From Strigops habroptila (taxonomy: Eukaryota; Chordata; Aves; Psittaciformes; Psittacidae): a stretch of DNA of 64,000 nucleotides. Both the position numbers and the translations under genes were made by a program. Each line of letters starts with the position of its first letter. Within the stretch, counting starts at the first letter, position 1. The stretch covers positions 139,743,057 to 139,807,056 of the forward strand of contig NC_044277.2 in assembly GCF_004027225.2 (NCBI RefSeq), written 5' to 3'. Below, piece after piece: positions 23,567 through 37,177 of this stretch. Below the pieces are notes generated by a model. The model made no database searches and was not told the origin of the DNA. It worked only from the letters and a program-made list of their open reading frames with translations.

Positions 23567-26500
23567 GTCAGGATCAACCACTTTCCTAAGGAAAAAACAC
23601 ACCCCCCAACAGTAAAGAAGCTCTCCACCCCTCATTCGCAAAGCCCAAAACACAATGCCAGTAAAATCAGCAGAAGTTTTAAAACACAAAAGGTGGATCA
23701 ACTTTCACAGCACTTTCATCCTCAAGATAGGGGTTCCGTGGAAAAGTACAGGAATGTCGAAAGCAGAGTTTCGGTTCTGAAAATCAACATTTCCCATCTA
23801 AAAATGTTTTGTTGAAGATTTCCAAGCCATTTAATTCTAGAAGGACCAAAACCAGGAAAGTACATGAGATACTCCACTGAACTACAGAATTTCATTGTCA
23901 CTTGAGAATTCTTCAATAGCGATAAGCTAAATTACACTGAACAGCTGCTCAGAGTGAAACTTCATTTCACTGAAAATGAAGCATTTTATGGAATTAGTTT
24001 TCATCCAGAAAGTAGCATTAAAGAGAGGGGGAGGCTTTTCCGTATTTTATTGCCGAGTGTCTTGCTCAGAAATCAGTCCACACATAAGGTTCAAACTCAC
24101 ATTTTGCCTGATTCAGAATAATCAGAGATGAAAAGCTTTTCCATGAATCAAACAGAGTAGGACTTGAACTTGGAGCTCCCATACCCCTGACTAGTCCCCT
24201 CACTAGTGGGGTTTCAGCACTCACATCTCTTGCCAAATTGCAAGATTTGAACAGATTTCTGTTTATGAAAAAGCATTCAAAAAGTGTTAGTTTTCATTCC
24301 AGCGTGGAATTGAAACCAAACTTTAAGACCTCAGAATTGCTGCAAAACAGAGTTGTCCTCCAGTCAGCTCAAAGGGCTGCTTTGTGTCTCAGGAGCTTGC
24401 AAAATAACTAGATCACAGTTCTAGGTCCAGGCCCATATTTTGTGACTGTCCATTTCTGGAGTTTTTTAAGACACTAGACAAGCTTGCAATACACCAATGT
24501 CGACATGTTTAACCTGAGTTCTGCCAGTATCAAATATATTCTTGCCTTGCTGTGTGGCTTTGACTAGCAGTTGAACGGGCAGCAACTTTAGAACTTGCAC
24601 AAGCAGCAAACAGCACTGAAGTAGTTCTGTCAGTACTGGCCCTGCAATTCTACTGCCCTGTGCATTAAAGTGCAGGTCCTTAATTTTATTGCCATTGTTT
24701 TATTTCTTGTTTTCAAGGTTCAGTGACACCAAAGTTCAAAGGCACCCAATCCGACCTCAGGAATTTGCAGGCTGTTGTGCTTTGAAGCTTCCTGACTGAA
24801 CAGGGGCTATACAGTGTTTCCATTTTCCTTGGCACCTGAACCCTATTCCCTAAAGGTAGTGTTAAGGATTGTGCAGATGGCTTGTGCTTAGTTTAAACCA
24901 CATACAGGAAGCTTTCTTTTAGCTCAACTTCTCTATTGTTATGCTATATTAATAGGCTCTTTTGAAGCTCAAGAAAAGACCGAGCCACCTAAAAAATAGT
25001 TCTGGGTGGGGAAAGTTATTTAAGAGCACATTTCCAAAACCTGAAAGAGTGTTTCATTTAACTATTTCCTTGCCTGCCTTTGCAGCCAGGTTTTGCTCAT
25101 TCCGGGGCTCAGAGAGAGGAAGCAGCACTCCCATTTTTGAAATTATGGGGTTTGAGTCATAGGTATTCATTTATAAGCAAATGAACATATTTATTCTTAG
25201 ATTCTTGTAGTTAAGCCAGAAAAATGTTGGCTAGCCACTATGCAAACATACAGATACGCTCTGAATTTTGATCCTGCTCTGACTTTGTACACAGATTCAA
25301 CAGAGAAATATGCCAACCTTAGCCTGTGCTGGAAGGGCTGATTTTATTCTGCTCATATTAGCAGTCAAAATCAAAGGCAGTTCTAGAAGTGCCTTGCTCA
25401 GGCCAGCTCTCAGCGCCACCAGGTCTTTGCTGCTGCTGTTCCCATTTATTCTGCTGGCAGTCAGCTCCGTCCCCTTCTAAACTCAGGGTTCAGCCTTGTC
25501 AGTCCTGACGCTTAGTTCTCCCTGTTGGCTACTCATTCTTGCACATCTCAAGCCTTGAGTGGGACTTCTCTAGTGTCTTAAAAACTGAAAACGAGCACAC
25601 CCTTCGTCCCTGCTGCTTTAGATGGGGGTGTGCAGCTATATGCTTTTCACCCCACTTCCTCCAAAGGACGGTACCAAAGCGGATGTGTCACTTTGCAGCA
25701 GGGGTGCAGGACAATGCAGTACTCAGAGGAAGTGGCCAAACTGCTCAGCTTCTGCTTTGATTAATTTTTTTCTTTCATTCTCTTTCAAGTGGTATTTGCA
25801 ACATCAACAGTTTCTCCCTTCCACCCAGAAATCCCCCTGCACCACAAGCAAAGCTTTCTGTTGTGCAAAAAGAGGAAGAGCCAAAGGGGCTGTGTGGAGA
25901 CTTCTCAGCTGTAGGCCAAATTAATACAGCCTGCTTTAGGGCGTTAAAGGAGTGATCAGAAACCCTTACACGGGTAGCCATAACAGTCAAGGAGCTGTGG
26001 CTTTTGGGTGAGGTTCTTCTCAGAGCTTAACATGCACCCAATATCTCAAACTGCTTAGACTCATGGGGAGAAATTTAAAAGAGAACTAATACCTTTTGGG
26101 TTTTTTCTTCCTCATTTAGAAGGAAATTTGTTTTTCAAATATCTAGGCTACATATTGCAGCTCTGTGGCAAAGAAAAAGGGCTTAGAGGGCCTGAAAGAG
26201 GCGTGTTCATCTCTGTTAAAAAGTATACCGTATGATAGAGATGAGGTATTACTCAGTTCCGAGAGCAGAGTCCGAACTTAAAGCATGCTTTTCTGTGGTC
26301 AAGAAAAAAGCAAAACCAAAACAAACACAAAAGAGAACCCCAAATGTTCATCAAAACTATTTAGCTGATTGTTACAGATCATAGTTGCATTCATGCAGTT
26401 GTAGCCTGCTTGCAGCCAGAAGTCCAAAACAGCCATCCTACAGTGTTGTCAGTCTTCCTGCACCACGGTGTTTCCCAAGTTCATTATAAAACAGATTTTC

Positions 26501-26599
26501 TGAGAGCAAAGAATGCACATGGGAATAGGCGATGCAAATCTGTTTACTGACAGTGACATTGGGCTTTCTAAATATATTCCTCCAGTAAGGGCCATTTGA

Positions 26600-26614
26600 A
26601 AAAAAAAAAAAAAA
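26600..26614 (+). repeat. poly-A tract
   Basis: A short A homopolymer, followed within 10 bases by a T run, in intron 3. No adjoining retroposon body was recognised. Confidence 0.7.
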
Positions 26615-27942
26615 GGCTGGTTTTTTTTCCGCTCTTCCACATGTTGAGAAGCAGAAGGGGTCCCTAGAATCTGTGATGAACTTTGAAGTTTTGAGGGTTT
26701 TTTGTTTAAAATTTACTAACATTTTGTTGCCAAGGGAAATCTCTTGAGAATAAGGATTTGTGGTTTGCAAACGTGGAAGAAAGGATTGTCATAAAATGTC
26801 TTTCTGCATAAATGAAGGAAATACATTCTTTGTAGGTGCTCTAGTGAATGCTGCTGACCTGTGTTAGTGCTAGAAAGACACTTCCTTTTCCTTGAAACCC
26901 TTTGAGAGAGGCTAGGATTGCCTTACTTGCTCTACATCTGGTTGATGAACCTTTCAAACAGAGGAAGCACATTGTGGTTCAGGATTCAGGTCTTCCTCCA
27001 AATAAAGAATATACTCTACAGATATCACATCACCTGTCTTTGAATAGCTGATGGTTCCTGCTGCTTGCTAGCGAACTGTGTTTTCAACGAAAAAGTGATT
27101 ACCAGTGGAATTGGAGAGTCAGAGGTACTGCTTGTTCTATCTGTAAACTCTCTTCCCTCACCCCTTTCAGCATTGCTCACCTTCATTTTGAGAGGCACAA
27201 AGTAGGGAAAACAGAAGCTTGTGGCTAATGTAGTTAGTGGTAACTTTCCTTCAGAGCTTATTAGACTTTTCCTTTTCGTATTGACTTCTTTGGCCTGATA
27301 CACAGAACCTGAGTCATTGACATTGCTGTAAACATCCGTCAGTATCACGCTGCCAACACAAGCTACTTGCTTAACTCTGGTTGCACCTTCTGTTGTTTTA
27401 GTCCATTGAGGTTAGACTCCCAGGGCTTCTTCTAGTCAATTGCCTCCTTCATGGAAAGATAATGAAGTATATTTGCTCTGACTCAAAGGAAGAAGTAGAC
27501 TGGGAGAGTACATTTCCATGTGTCCGATCAAATCAGGTTCAAATACTCTGACCCTCCTTCTTTATTCTATTTTCAGAATAAAACTCTTCCCTTTTAAACT
27601 GTTTATCTTTCCTAACAAATACTGAACTAGGAGTTCACTCCTAGAGGTGACGGGGCAGCTTTCACCTCTACAATAATGATCAGTACTGTTCCCATTATAC
27701 CTCTCTATTTTAGAATATGTCCCTCTGTGCCTCTATGTGCTCCGCCTAAGAATGTGTTAGTGTGTGGACTGCACCGGCTACGGAGTTTGGAGTAAACCAT
27801 CTACTGCTTTACAACAGGACTGCCAGTGTACAGCCAGAAAGTGACACACACAGGAAGTTTTCAGATACAAGAATTCATGCAAAAAGTACATGGGGGGGAG
27901 GACAATTCCCATGTGTCATACATGCCTGATTGTGCCTGCAGG

Positions 27943-27976
27943 ATTCAAACACCTGTGTATACGCAGGTGTCTGAAT
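27943..27976. repeat. near-palindrome with paired CACCTG/CAGGTG E-boxes
   Basis: ATTCAAACACCTG (27943-27955) and CAGGTGTCTGAAT (27964-27976) are reverse complements with a single mismatch, around an 8-base centre that contains GTATAC. Each arm carries a CACCTG/CAGGTG E-box, the type bound by ZEB and SNAI factors. It lies about 620 bases before exon 4. Confidence 0.8.
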
Positions 27977-28036
27977 TTGTTCTAGGAACTTTCACATACA
28001 TCAAATTACGAGAATGAGGTTTGTTTTTCAGATGTG

Positions 28037-28065
28037 TATGCAGGCATACATATTGTGCCTGCATA
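28037..28065. repeat. perfect inverted repeat, 10-bp arms
   Basis: TATGCAGGCA (28037-28046) and TGCCTGCATA (28056-28065) are exact reverse complements around 9 bases. It is only 60 bases downstream of another near-palindrome in intron 3. Confidence 0.85.
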
Positions 28066-28594
28066 TTAACATGTAGTAGTTGTGTGTGGACAGGCTTCCT
28101 GAAGATGAATTTGCATGGATCCCACTGAAATATATTGGATCTGAAACGATAACCAGGCAAGTAGGAATTCACATGCCGCATTGTCTATTTATTTATCTTA
28201 GAAAAATTAATGTGTTTTAGTAATTAGTGGATAAAGGGTCAGACGTTAAGAATACATTGAAAGAGTAAATACAGGAGTCTTTGGCTATTATATTCAGGAA
28301 AATGAAGATTTCATCCATAATAATAATAATTTTTTAAAAGCTATTAAATTACATTAGGTTCTTCCTCATTCAGTTCTGCCTTTTTATAAAATAAACAGGG
28401 AAGTCCTGGTAAGAGGAGGCCGGTATCCAAAACAACATTTTAAAGTAAGAAAGCAGTGGCAATTTTTATTATTTACTGTTAGTGGAGAAGATCATGTATT
28501 GCACTCTGCATAAAAATTGTAATTATTAACAGCCTCCTGTACATAAAGCTATGATATTATTTAATGTATGCCTTTCTTCTGTTCTTTTTTACAG

Positions 28595-29394
28595 ATGACC
28601 CTCATAAGCCAGAGGAGAAAGATGAAATTTCCAAAGTTACAATCATAAGTCTTGTCCCTTTACTGGTGATTTCTGTTGCTGTGATCGTTATCTTTTATGC
28701 CTACCGCACTCATAAGAAGAGAAAACTCAACAAGGCATGGGAGAAGAATGTTAAGCCCAGGAAACATAAGGACTGCAGTGATGTTTGTGCCATTATGTTA
28801 GATGATGACCGCTCAGACATCAGTTCCACCTGTGCCAACAACATCAACCACAACACGGAATTGCTGCCCATTGAGTTGGACATTGTTGTTGGCAAAGGAA
28901 GGTTTGCTGAAGTGTATAAAGCCAAATTGAAGCAAAACACATCAGAGCAGTATGAAACTGTGGCAGTCAAGATTTTCCCCTATGAAGAATATGCCTCCTG
29001 GAAAACTGAGAAAGATATTTTTTCAGATGTAAACCTCAAGCATGAGAACATCCTCCAATTCTTGACAGCAGAGGAGCGTAAGACAGATCTTGGTAAACAG
29101 TATTGGTTGATCACTGCATTCCATGCTAGAGGAAACTTACAGGAGTATCTCACACGGCACATTATCAGCTGGGAGGACCTCTGGAAACTGGGTGGGTCCT
29201 TGGCCCGAGGGATTGCCCATCTGCATAGTGATCACACACCCTGTGGTCGCCCCAAAACACCTATTGTGCACAGGGACCTAAAGAGTTCCAACATCCTGGT
29301 GAAAAATGATTTAACTTGCTGTCTCTGTGACTTTGGGTTATCCCTGAGGCTGGACCCTTCTCTGTCTGTGGATGACTTGGCTAACAGTGGACAG
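28595..29394 (+). CDS. TGFBR2: TGFBR2 exon 4: juxtamembrane, transmembrane helix and most of the kinase domain
   Basis: The largest coding exon, 800 nt, exactly the human length. It begins with a short acidic stalk ([11 protein letters not shown]). A hydrophobic helix of about 23 residues follows at about 28636-28704, then a basic stop-transfer segment (RTHKKRK). The cytoplasmic part carries the Ser/Thr kinase: glycine-rich loop GKGRFAEV (28891-28914), ATP-anchoring Lys in VAVKIF (28969-28971), catalytic loop HRDLKSSN (29269-29292) and the metal-binding DFG (29329-29337). The exon ends with NSGQ in the activation segment at the donor CAG|GTAAGT. The kinase is nearly identical to human, while the membrane helix and juxtamembrane tail differ clearly. 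All catalytic residues are present, so the kinase should be active: once TGF-beta is bound, the family phosphorylates the type I receptor TGFBR1, which activates SMAD2/3. Confidence 0.98.
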
Positions 29395-29457
29395 GTAAGT
29401 TAAAAGTTTGAAGAGGGGGTTGTGTGTTGTACCAGTTGGTGTGTCACTTCCTGAGAC

Positions 29458-29483
29458 AAAAAAAAAAAAAAAAAAAAAAAAAA
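29458..29483 (+). repeat. poly-A tract (26 A)
   Basis: An uninterrupted run of 26 A, followed by GG and six more A. It lies 60 bases upstream of the LTR fragment; length is likely to vary between individuals. Confidence 0.9.
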
Positions 29484-29542
29484 GGAAAAAACCCCTCAAA
29501 ATCATTAAAAATTAACGTGAAAGTGTTTATAAACAAAGACAC

Positions 29543-29782
29543 TGTCCTGGGTTCAGCTATAGCAGTCATTTTTCTCCTGCTTAGTAGCTGGTGCAGTGCT
29601 GTGTTTTTTAACTTTCAGCCTGGGAACAACGCTGATAACACCGATGTTTTTAGTTGTTGCTAAGTAATGTTTATTCCAACCAAGGACTTTCTCAGTCTCA
29701 TGCTTTGCCAGGGAGGAGAGGAAGCCGGGGGGAAGCAGAGACAGGACACCTGACCCAAACTAGCCAAAGGGGTATTCCATTC
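29543..29782 (+). mobile_element. avian ERVL-type LTR fragment (5' part of the LTR)
   Basis: The stretch starts TGTCCTGGGTTCAGC, continues through GTAGCTGGTGCAGTGCTGTG and TTTTAGTTGTTGCTAAGTA, and ends with a segment containing CTGACCCAAACTAGCCAAAG and GGTATTCCAT. This order of blocks matches, from memory, the LTR of ERVL-type endogenous retroviruses that are common in bird genomes. Only the first part of an LTR is present, with no internal viral genes and no second LTR seen, so it is a truncated solo remnant inside intron 4. The family assignment should be confirmed against an avian repeat library. Confidence 0.6.
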
Positions 29783-32700
29783 TAAATATTAAAGCAACAG
29801 CGAGCAATGCAAACACACACACATATGATATGGATGTGCTTCACACTGTGCACGGTTTTAATGCCTGATGACATTACAGTTTTGTGTGAGTAGACCCACT
29901 CCTCATCTACCCCAGCATATGTGAAGTCAGTCTTCTGTCCTCAAGAGGTGTAAGCAGATAACTAAGTGATAGATAATCACTTTGAAATGCCAAAAATAAA
30001 CTGTTTATTTAAAATAAACAAACTTGTTTGGTACATTCTCCACATAAAAGCAAATGCAAAAATGTCAAATAACAATAATTGCCCTGTTGTGCTTTTTTAA
30101 CTAAGTAGCATGGATAACACTCACCTACTTCACAGGGATGCCAAGGGGATGTTTATGAATGCTTCGAAGATAAAATTTTTCAAGTACATCTCCAAATAGT
30201 GGCTCTTCTGATGAAAACTCATAGTATAAATTCAAACCATTTGTTAATTCATTCTTAATTATACATATATAGATGCATTTTTATATTTTTATACATAGGT
30301 CCCGTCAAAGCCTGTTCATTTACACTGACTTTTACTTCACATGGAACTAATACTTTTAGAACATTTTCAGGGACAGCTCTTCACTCAGTAGTGCTCTGCT
30401 GAGTTCACAACAGCTTTGCTGTTGTTTATCTAATGAAAATCTGTCTTTGAAAGTCTCTTTAGTGAGCAGCAACAGTCCTGATCTCATTTTGAGAAGGTTT
30501 ATTAACCAGAGCCAGGAGTGAATGATAACCAGTGGAGCCATATTTAAAATAATACAAACACCACTCACAGTTACATACCATTTCTCACCAAACCTTTCTG
30601 GAGTTCAAGTGAAGTCATACCATATTGTCAGCCTTTAAGTCTGGTCCCATTTGAAATAAAGTGAAAACAGAGTATTCAGCAGTGTAAGACAGGGGGTCTG
30701 AAACTCAACCCCACAGACTCTTTGATCACTTAAAGCTGAGACTTTTTTCAAGCTGATTTCTCTGGCATCACTCACAGGCACTTGGAAGTAGGAGGATAGT
30801 GTTGATACTGTCACTTGCAATGTCTACACTGACACTGATGACGAAGTGCAGTGCTGCTCAGAGCGGGTTACTGCTTTGGTGTCAGTGTCCTTGGGCACTG
30901 GTTTTGAGGCCCACTGTTTTATTTCGTTTAGCTCCAGTGAATCTCTTTGTGGGGGTGACCCAGCTAGTGTCATTCTTCTCTGTGACAAGGAGTATGGTGG
31001 TGTGAAGTGATTCCACTTCAGCCTCTACCTTGGTTCTTCTGGGCACACAAGTACTACCCACTTGACTTTCCCAACTTGCCAAGGGCAGTGCTGGAGCTTT
31101 TGCTGAAGGGGCCTTCATGTTATGCATAATTTCTAAATTTTACCCTTTGACTCAAACCCTTCTCGTCAGGAGGTCCAATTTTTAAAAGTATATAATGGAG
31201 CTGACCAGTTTGTATTTCAAAAAAACGTCTAGCTTCCTATGAAATAAATAAAAGAGTGTAACCATTTTTCTGGTCAGTCTTAGACAGTAAGGCAAGTTGT
31301 TGGGGTTGCAAAGCCATCTTCTTTCTGATCTATCCAACTACCTTCCATATCATGCAAATATAGCCGTTCTTGACTTTACAATACTAGTGCCCTTAGTGGC
31401 TGGCTGGAACCCATCTTTTCCCCCATTAGAACCTTTGCAGTCCTTTCAGTTTGGCCATCCATGATGGTTAACATTTGCAGACATTTGCAGCTTAAAAGAA
31501 GTTCAAGATCTCCTGTAAAAAAGATTCAGAAGTCACAAAAGTTAAAATGTACTGCAGGAAGAGAGATGGACCCTCACTAAGAGTTTTGGAAAAGCAAGAA
31601 CTGAAAGCAGACTGGTATTTGCAAAGAGAAAGAATATCCAGACTCTAGAGGGATGACCAGCTCTGAATTGTTGGAGTTTAGGAACCTAAAATGCCTTTGA
31701 GACTCAGGGGTCACCTTTCCTCAAGACACAGTCTTTGACCTTAGGACTTGATGATCTAAATGCAGATAAAAGGACATAAACAGAGTGGAATGCATGATAA
31801 ATCCTAAGCAGGATGGAAATAGGATTGGCTTGATAGTATTCTACAAGTAATTTTAATTTCTCTCTGCATTTCCCACTGTACTTTTCAGTTACAGGGCTTC
31901 ATCCTCCATTGTCCGCAAAGCTGCAGAATCATTGTTTCTGCTGCAAAGGGGTGTGAAATGCCAGATCAGAACAGCACCTTGTGACAATCTTATGAATCTG
32001 TATTTAGGACCCATTAACTCTTGCTAAAATCAGCAGGGATTGAGGGTATGGGACTGTGGGCCATGTACAAGTAACCCTTCTTAAGCTTTGGGTGAGATCT
32101 GCTTGGGGAAGAAGTTGTGTGTTGGGGAATGAACAAGGAGTAGGAACAGCATCTGCTGCAGCTTCCATTCATTCATGTTCCATAGAGGAGGGAGATGCTG
32201 TTCACCTCAGTGGTGCTGAGACAAGATTGTCCCAAGTACCCATTCAGTGTAAGACTGTTGTTCACATGCTTGGCTTTAAATTAATCAGAGAGTCCACTTA
32301 GTAAGGAATTTAACTTTGGGACCGATCACACAGGTTTCTTTCTGTCCTCTCTTTATAAAGGCTTTGATCCTACCACCATTTGGATATTTTTGACAGAAAT
32401 TCTCTGCTGTGGCAAAGTTATGTCCTTTGTCTCTCCTGTTGTCTTCTTATGGTGCATTGCACTTTTTGTGGAACATCTTCCCATTTGCCCTTAGCCTGGG
32501 ATGGTAAGACATGTATACAAAAGCTTGTAAAATGGATGTTGTAGGGCGCTCAGAAATGTACCTTTACTGAGTGGCTTCTTGCAACTGCAGGCCCAGTGGG
32601 TGGAATGATCTTTTGCAGTTCTTACCTGCCACTGGGCTCTGAAGTGATTGTAGTGCAAATAGCTCGTATAAACCACAGGTCTTCTTACTGCATCACTCAC

Positions 32701-33463
32701 TTGTGCTTGTTCATCTCTGCAATTAACCAGACACCTACCCTGTGAAGACTTTGTCATTTCAAAGCAACTGTTGAGTGATCAAAAAATTCTTCCCTAAATC
32801 TTTTCCTGTGATAAAAACAGACATTTAAACTTTGTCTTCTGTAATGCAAAGTTATAATCTAGATCTCAGCAAAGCAGCTGAAATCATTGCTGAAAATTCC
32901 TCAGTATGAAAAAAGTTTATGAGAACAGCGTTTCAAAAAAAGAGGCCGATTTTTGGGTTTGATTCAAATGTGTGCTTCTGCGTTCAGTATTTGTGTATTT
33001 GCTTTCTTATGCCAGGCCTGCATTTACCACTTTCCTTTTAAGCCTACCATGAAAAGAAATAGCTAACACTGTAATATGCAGCACAAAAGAGTACAATGTG
33101 GTTTTTGCTCATCGGAAAGACACTCAGTCAGCAGCAATTGCTTCAGGCCCAAAGGGCAGAGTTTATCTGTGAACAGCCAAAGAGTGAGAAAGTTTGTCAG
33201 TGTCAAAATTATTTGCTTAAGGAACTAAAAAGGATTTTGGTTTTTTTTCTTTACCAAGAGAGAGGTGCAAGTAAGTTGGTAGTCAGGACAATGCTAGATT
33301 CCCCTGGCAGCAGAAAATACGACCTGTGCCAAGTATGGCCTGAATTTTTGGATACATGTCAAATAGCACCATTTCTGTGAAAGCTGAAGTTAAATCACAG
33401 CAGAATCCAAAACATTAATTACAATTTCAGCTCCTGAGCTCTCCCTGATCTCCTCTCCTGTAG

Positions 33464-33715
<252 letters not shown>

Positions 33716-36700
33716 TAGCTGGATGATGTAAATCAACAGGCCTTTGGTAGTAAGATATATGTGTGAACGAGAAAGAGTGAAGGGCAAACGCCTGAGTGCA
33801 CGAGAAAATGGATCCTTGATTTGTGTAAGGATAGATCTGTCGTTAGGTAGACCAATTTTAAAGATTATTAATGTCTGGGTTTTTTCCTATAACATCTTCA
33901 GTAGCCATGGATTGACTTAGTCTGGTTGACTTCACCCAAAATGATTGGAAACATAAGACAATTTGAAATATTAAGACCAAGAAGTGGTAATTGCCTCCCA
34001 TTTACTTTCATGGAATGCTAATTCTGAAATCTGATGAGGGCCAGTTAAGTGTCACAGTTACTAACCGATCATTTCAGTAAGAGCCATCATAGTGATACAA
34101 AGACCTTCCTGCTTTCCCAAAATCTCCGGCTGCTACTCATCATGTTTTGTGATGTTGCAAGAGATCATCCTTATGAGAAATCAAGGGATGTTTGTTGTAT
34201 AAAGTGCAGTAACAAAATAAAAATTATTGGAACTGACTATCAGAATAGCTCCAGGAAAAACTGCTATGCTTGTTCATATTCAGAGTTTGATCACTGAAAC
34301 AAGATCTCCATTTCTGTTTTGCCTAAAGCTGCCCCAGGATTCCCAGTGTGCAGCACTGGTATGTGCTAGAAATCAGAAAAGCTGCTGTTGAGATATCTGC
34401 ATTACATATTGCCATGTTTGAAGATTTTCACCTTACTTCAGGGACTAAAATGAGTCTAAGTTTCATATAAAATTCTTCAGTCTGCTGGAATTGTCTAACA
34501 TTCATTCTAAAAAATAACTGCTGCACAGTCCAGGGCTTTCACAGACAGTCTAAGGAGTGGGGCTGTAAAAGGTAACACTAATGTGGGTATTATAGCAGAT
34601 ACGCAACTATGGTTTGATTTGTTACCCTTCTTCCAAAACCAGAGGCTCCATTTTCATCAGACCTGGCATGGTTCCATCTTGCAGGGCTGCCACAGAGCCA
34701 GGACAATCTAGCAGGCTAGAGCACTAAAATATGAGGAAGAGTGTGCAGGAGAGAAACCAGTGTCCCTTGGGAAGATGTGCGTAGTTGCTCCTTGTTTCTC
34801 TACTAACATCCCTGGGATACCACAAGGGTGTCCATAGAGGTCTCTAACACTGCTCTGCACAGTGGCTGTGTAGCTGCATCGCAGTGTCCCTGTGCAGGAG
34901 GGGAGGAATGCCTCCACCTCAGGTTCCTCCTATATCTAACCAGCATTTGGTCTTACTGGGTGGACTGGATTGTCGGCAACAGATTTGCCCCTGTTTGCAC
35001 CCTGCTGGGAAAGCTACAAAGTGAGTATGTGTGCAGAAACCTAGTGCTAGCATAAAAACATGAAAAAAAGATTCTTTTCTGGTCAAACATTTCAGGGAAA
35101 AAACATTTGGTGCTTCAGGAACTGAACCTCAGTCTGCTATATTCCAAGGCAAACCTATCCACATGTAACAGTCGTGGTCATGCCTGTTTCTAAGTGCATT
35201 GGCACAACCTCAGCCTTTCATTAGCACTTTGTAAATGTGGCTGAGGAGATTTAAAACCTGAGAAAAAGGATCTTTGCCCTGTCTCTTGAGCTCTCTCTGT
35301 TTCTTGCATTTAGGAACTCACCTTATTAATATAAATATGAGCTGTTCGCTGTGGAGTCTTTCATCTTTGCTGATGCCTGAGTCCCTTCCTGTTCATATTT
35401 GCCGAGTATGGTGAAATGGAGATTGTGGCAAAAGCAAACCTTATTACTGCTGTTCTCAGAAGGCAACTGCTAAAAGAGGATATAAAGGTAGTTTCATAAG
35501 GAAGGAAAATCACCAGTGTGTTTAGCTGGTGACTGACCCATTATAACCTTCAGAAGAGCTGAAGTCATTTCAGGAAAAGGAAAGATTTCTCTGGCCCACT
35601 ATCCCCTTTGCTTTCAAGGTGAAGCTTAATCCCTGCTCACATCCTGATTTTCCCTGTTCCTTTTGTCCCTCAGTCATCCTCATCTCCAGAAACACATTTC
35701 TTGAATTTCATTTCTCTATTTCAGTTACCTTTCCAGGGGTGAAGTCCCCAGCAAAACCATGAGAGTACTTGGGCAGATCTTAAAGAGTGGAACTCGTCTT
35801 AGTGTCTCCATCCAGAGCATGGATGTAGCTCCCTTGTGACTGGTAGTGAGATGCAGGCAACACTGCACAGTATCTCTCATTTCCTTCTTAGATTTTCCCC
35901 TGGTTCATGCAGTCTGGCTATATTTGCAACCAGCTGGTGAAATACCCTTGCAGTGATTCATGACTACAGCTCGCTCTCTGCTTTCTCTCTCCATCTGTCA
36001 CTCATGAGACTCCCTCCTCTCCTCATGGTCTTCCTGAGGAGCCGCCTCTGCTCACGCAAACCCCTCTTTCCTTCCTAAACTGTTTAGGCACTGAGACAAA
36101 TGACTTCACATATAAGCTGGAGTAGGCTGACCTGACTGCAGCCAGCCTTTCCAAAGGAGCCTAAAAGATGTAGGCACCATCTTTGCAGGGCAGGCTTGAC
36201 TGGTGCCAGCTCCCTGTTGCTAGAGAAAGCCCACGGCTGTTTAAGAGGGCAGGAGTGGCAGTCTAAGCCAAGGCAGCGGCATTAACAACTTCCATTAGGG
36301 AGGAAAGCATGGGGTAGGGGGGCTAATTGCTATTCAGCCATGTAAAGGTACAGTGACTGACTTCTTTCACAAAGGGAGCTCTGAGGATTCGTTTGTCAGC
36401 ATGCAGGTGTTTGGTGAGTGTGGGAGGCAATGGAAGCAGGTCCTTTCACTACAGCAGCTTTGTCAAACACAAGTCTCCACGCTATGCCAGGCCTTTTCAG
36501 TCAGCAGACGTTTAAACAAAAATACCCAGCAGCATAATCCATACTGTGAAGCTGCTGTAGTAAATAAGCAGGTTGGGATCTGCTTTTGAGAAAGACCATG
36601 CTGTTCATTGTTACTTTGTTGTGCTAAATATGGAGAAGCAGAAATGGGGCACAAGGGAAAGGGAGACAGAGGCAAAGATCGAGTTTGACTGATTTTTCAC

Positions 36701-37177
36701 TGGAGTGTAATTTAAGAGGCATATTTAGAAACTCAGCAATACTACTTTGGGGAGAACTTGAACTGCTCCATGCTGCTGTTAACTTGGTATTTCATTCAGC
36801 ACAACAGCTGTGCACCAGATGCTGCACGTTGCAAGAAATATAATTTCCATCTCAACCACTAGCTTTCAGAGCGACACAGCTTTGGTGACTGAGGCAAGTG
36901 TAATTTCTCTGACAACCTCCTAGAAAGAGAAGAAAACCATCTGGTTTGTATCGGCAGTGCTCTAGTGGGGGACTGTTAGGGTGGCAGCTATTTGTGCATC
37001 CTGTACCTCATGAGATGCTCTGCTTTCATCATATTGACATGGAGAGGTGACAGTTTCTGGTGGCAGGGAGTGTTTTGATAGCCTGTGGAACCTGGGGCTG
37101 TGCCTGCGCATTGGGCCCTGAGGTGGCTGCAGCTGCAGGCCTGATTTAAACCTTTCCTTCTATGAAGCAGAGCCCAA

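Larger units (their letters stand above)
16237..28594 (+). other. TGFBR2: TGFBR2 intron 3
   Basis: A 12,358-bp intron from GTATGT to a T-rich tract ending ACAG. It contains the best-preserved CR1 LINE fragment in the window (about 22680-23566), a 12-bp perfect inverted repeat at 20223-20265, a cluster of CRE, E-box and AP-1 motifs near 17944-17977, and two hairpins shortly before exon 4 (27943-27976 and 28037-28065). The remaining ORFs have no recognisable domains. Confidence 0.9.
29395..33463 (+). other. TGFBR2: TGFBR2 intron 4
   Basis: A 4,069-bp intron between GTAAGT and TCTCCTGTAG. It contains a 26-base A tract (29458-29483), an avian-type LTR fragment (29543-29782), and otherwise unremarkable AT-rich sequence. 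Read-through from exon 4 meets a stop codon after two intron codons. Confidence 0.92.
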
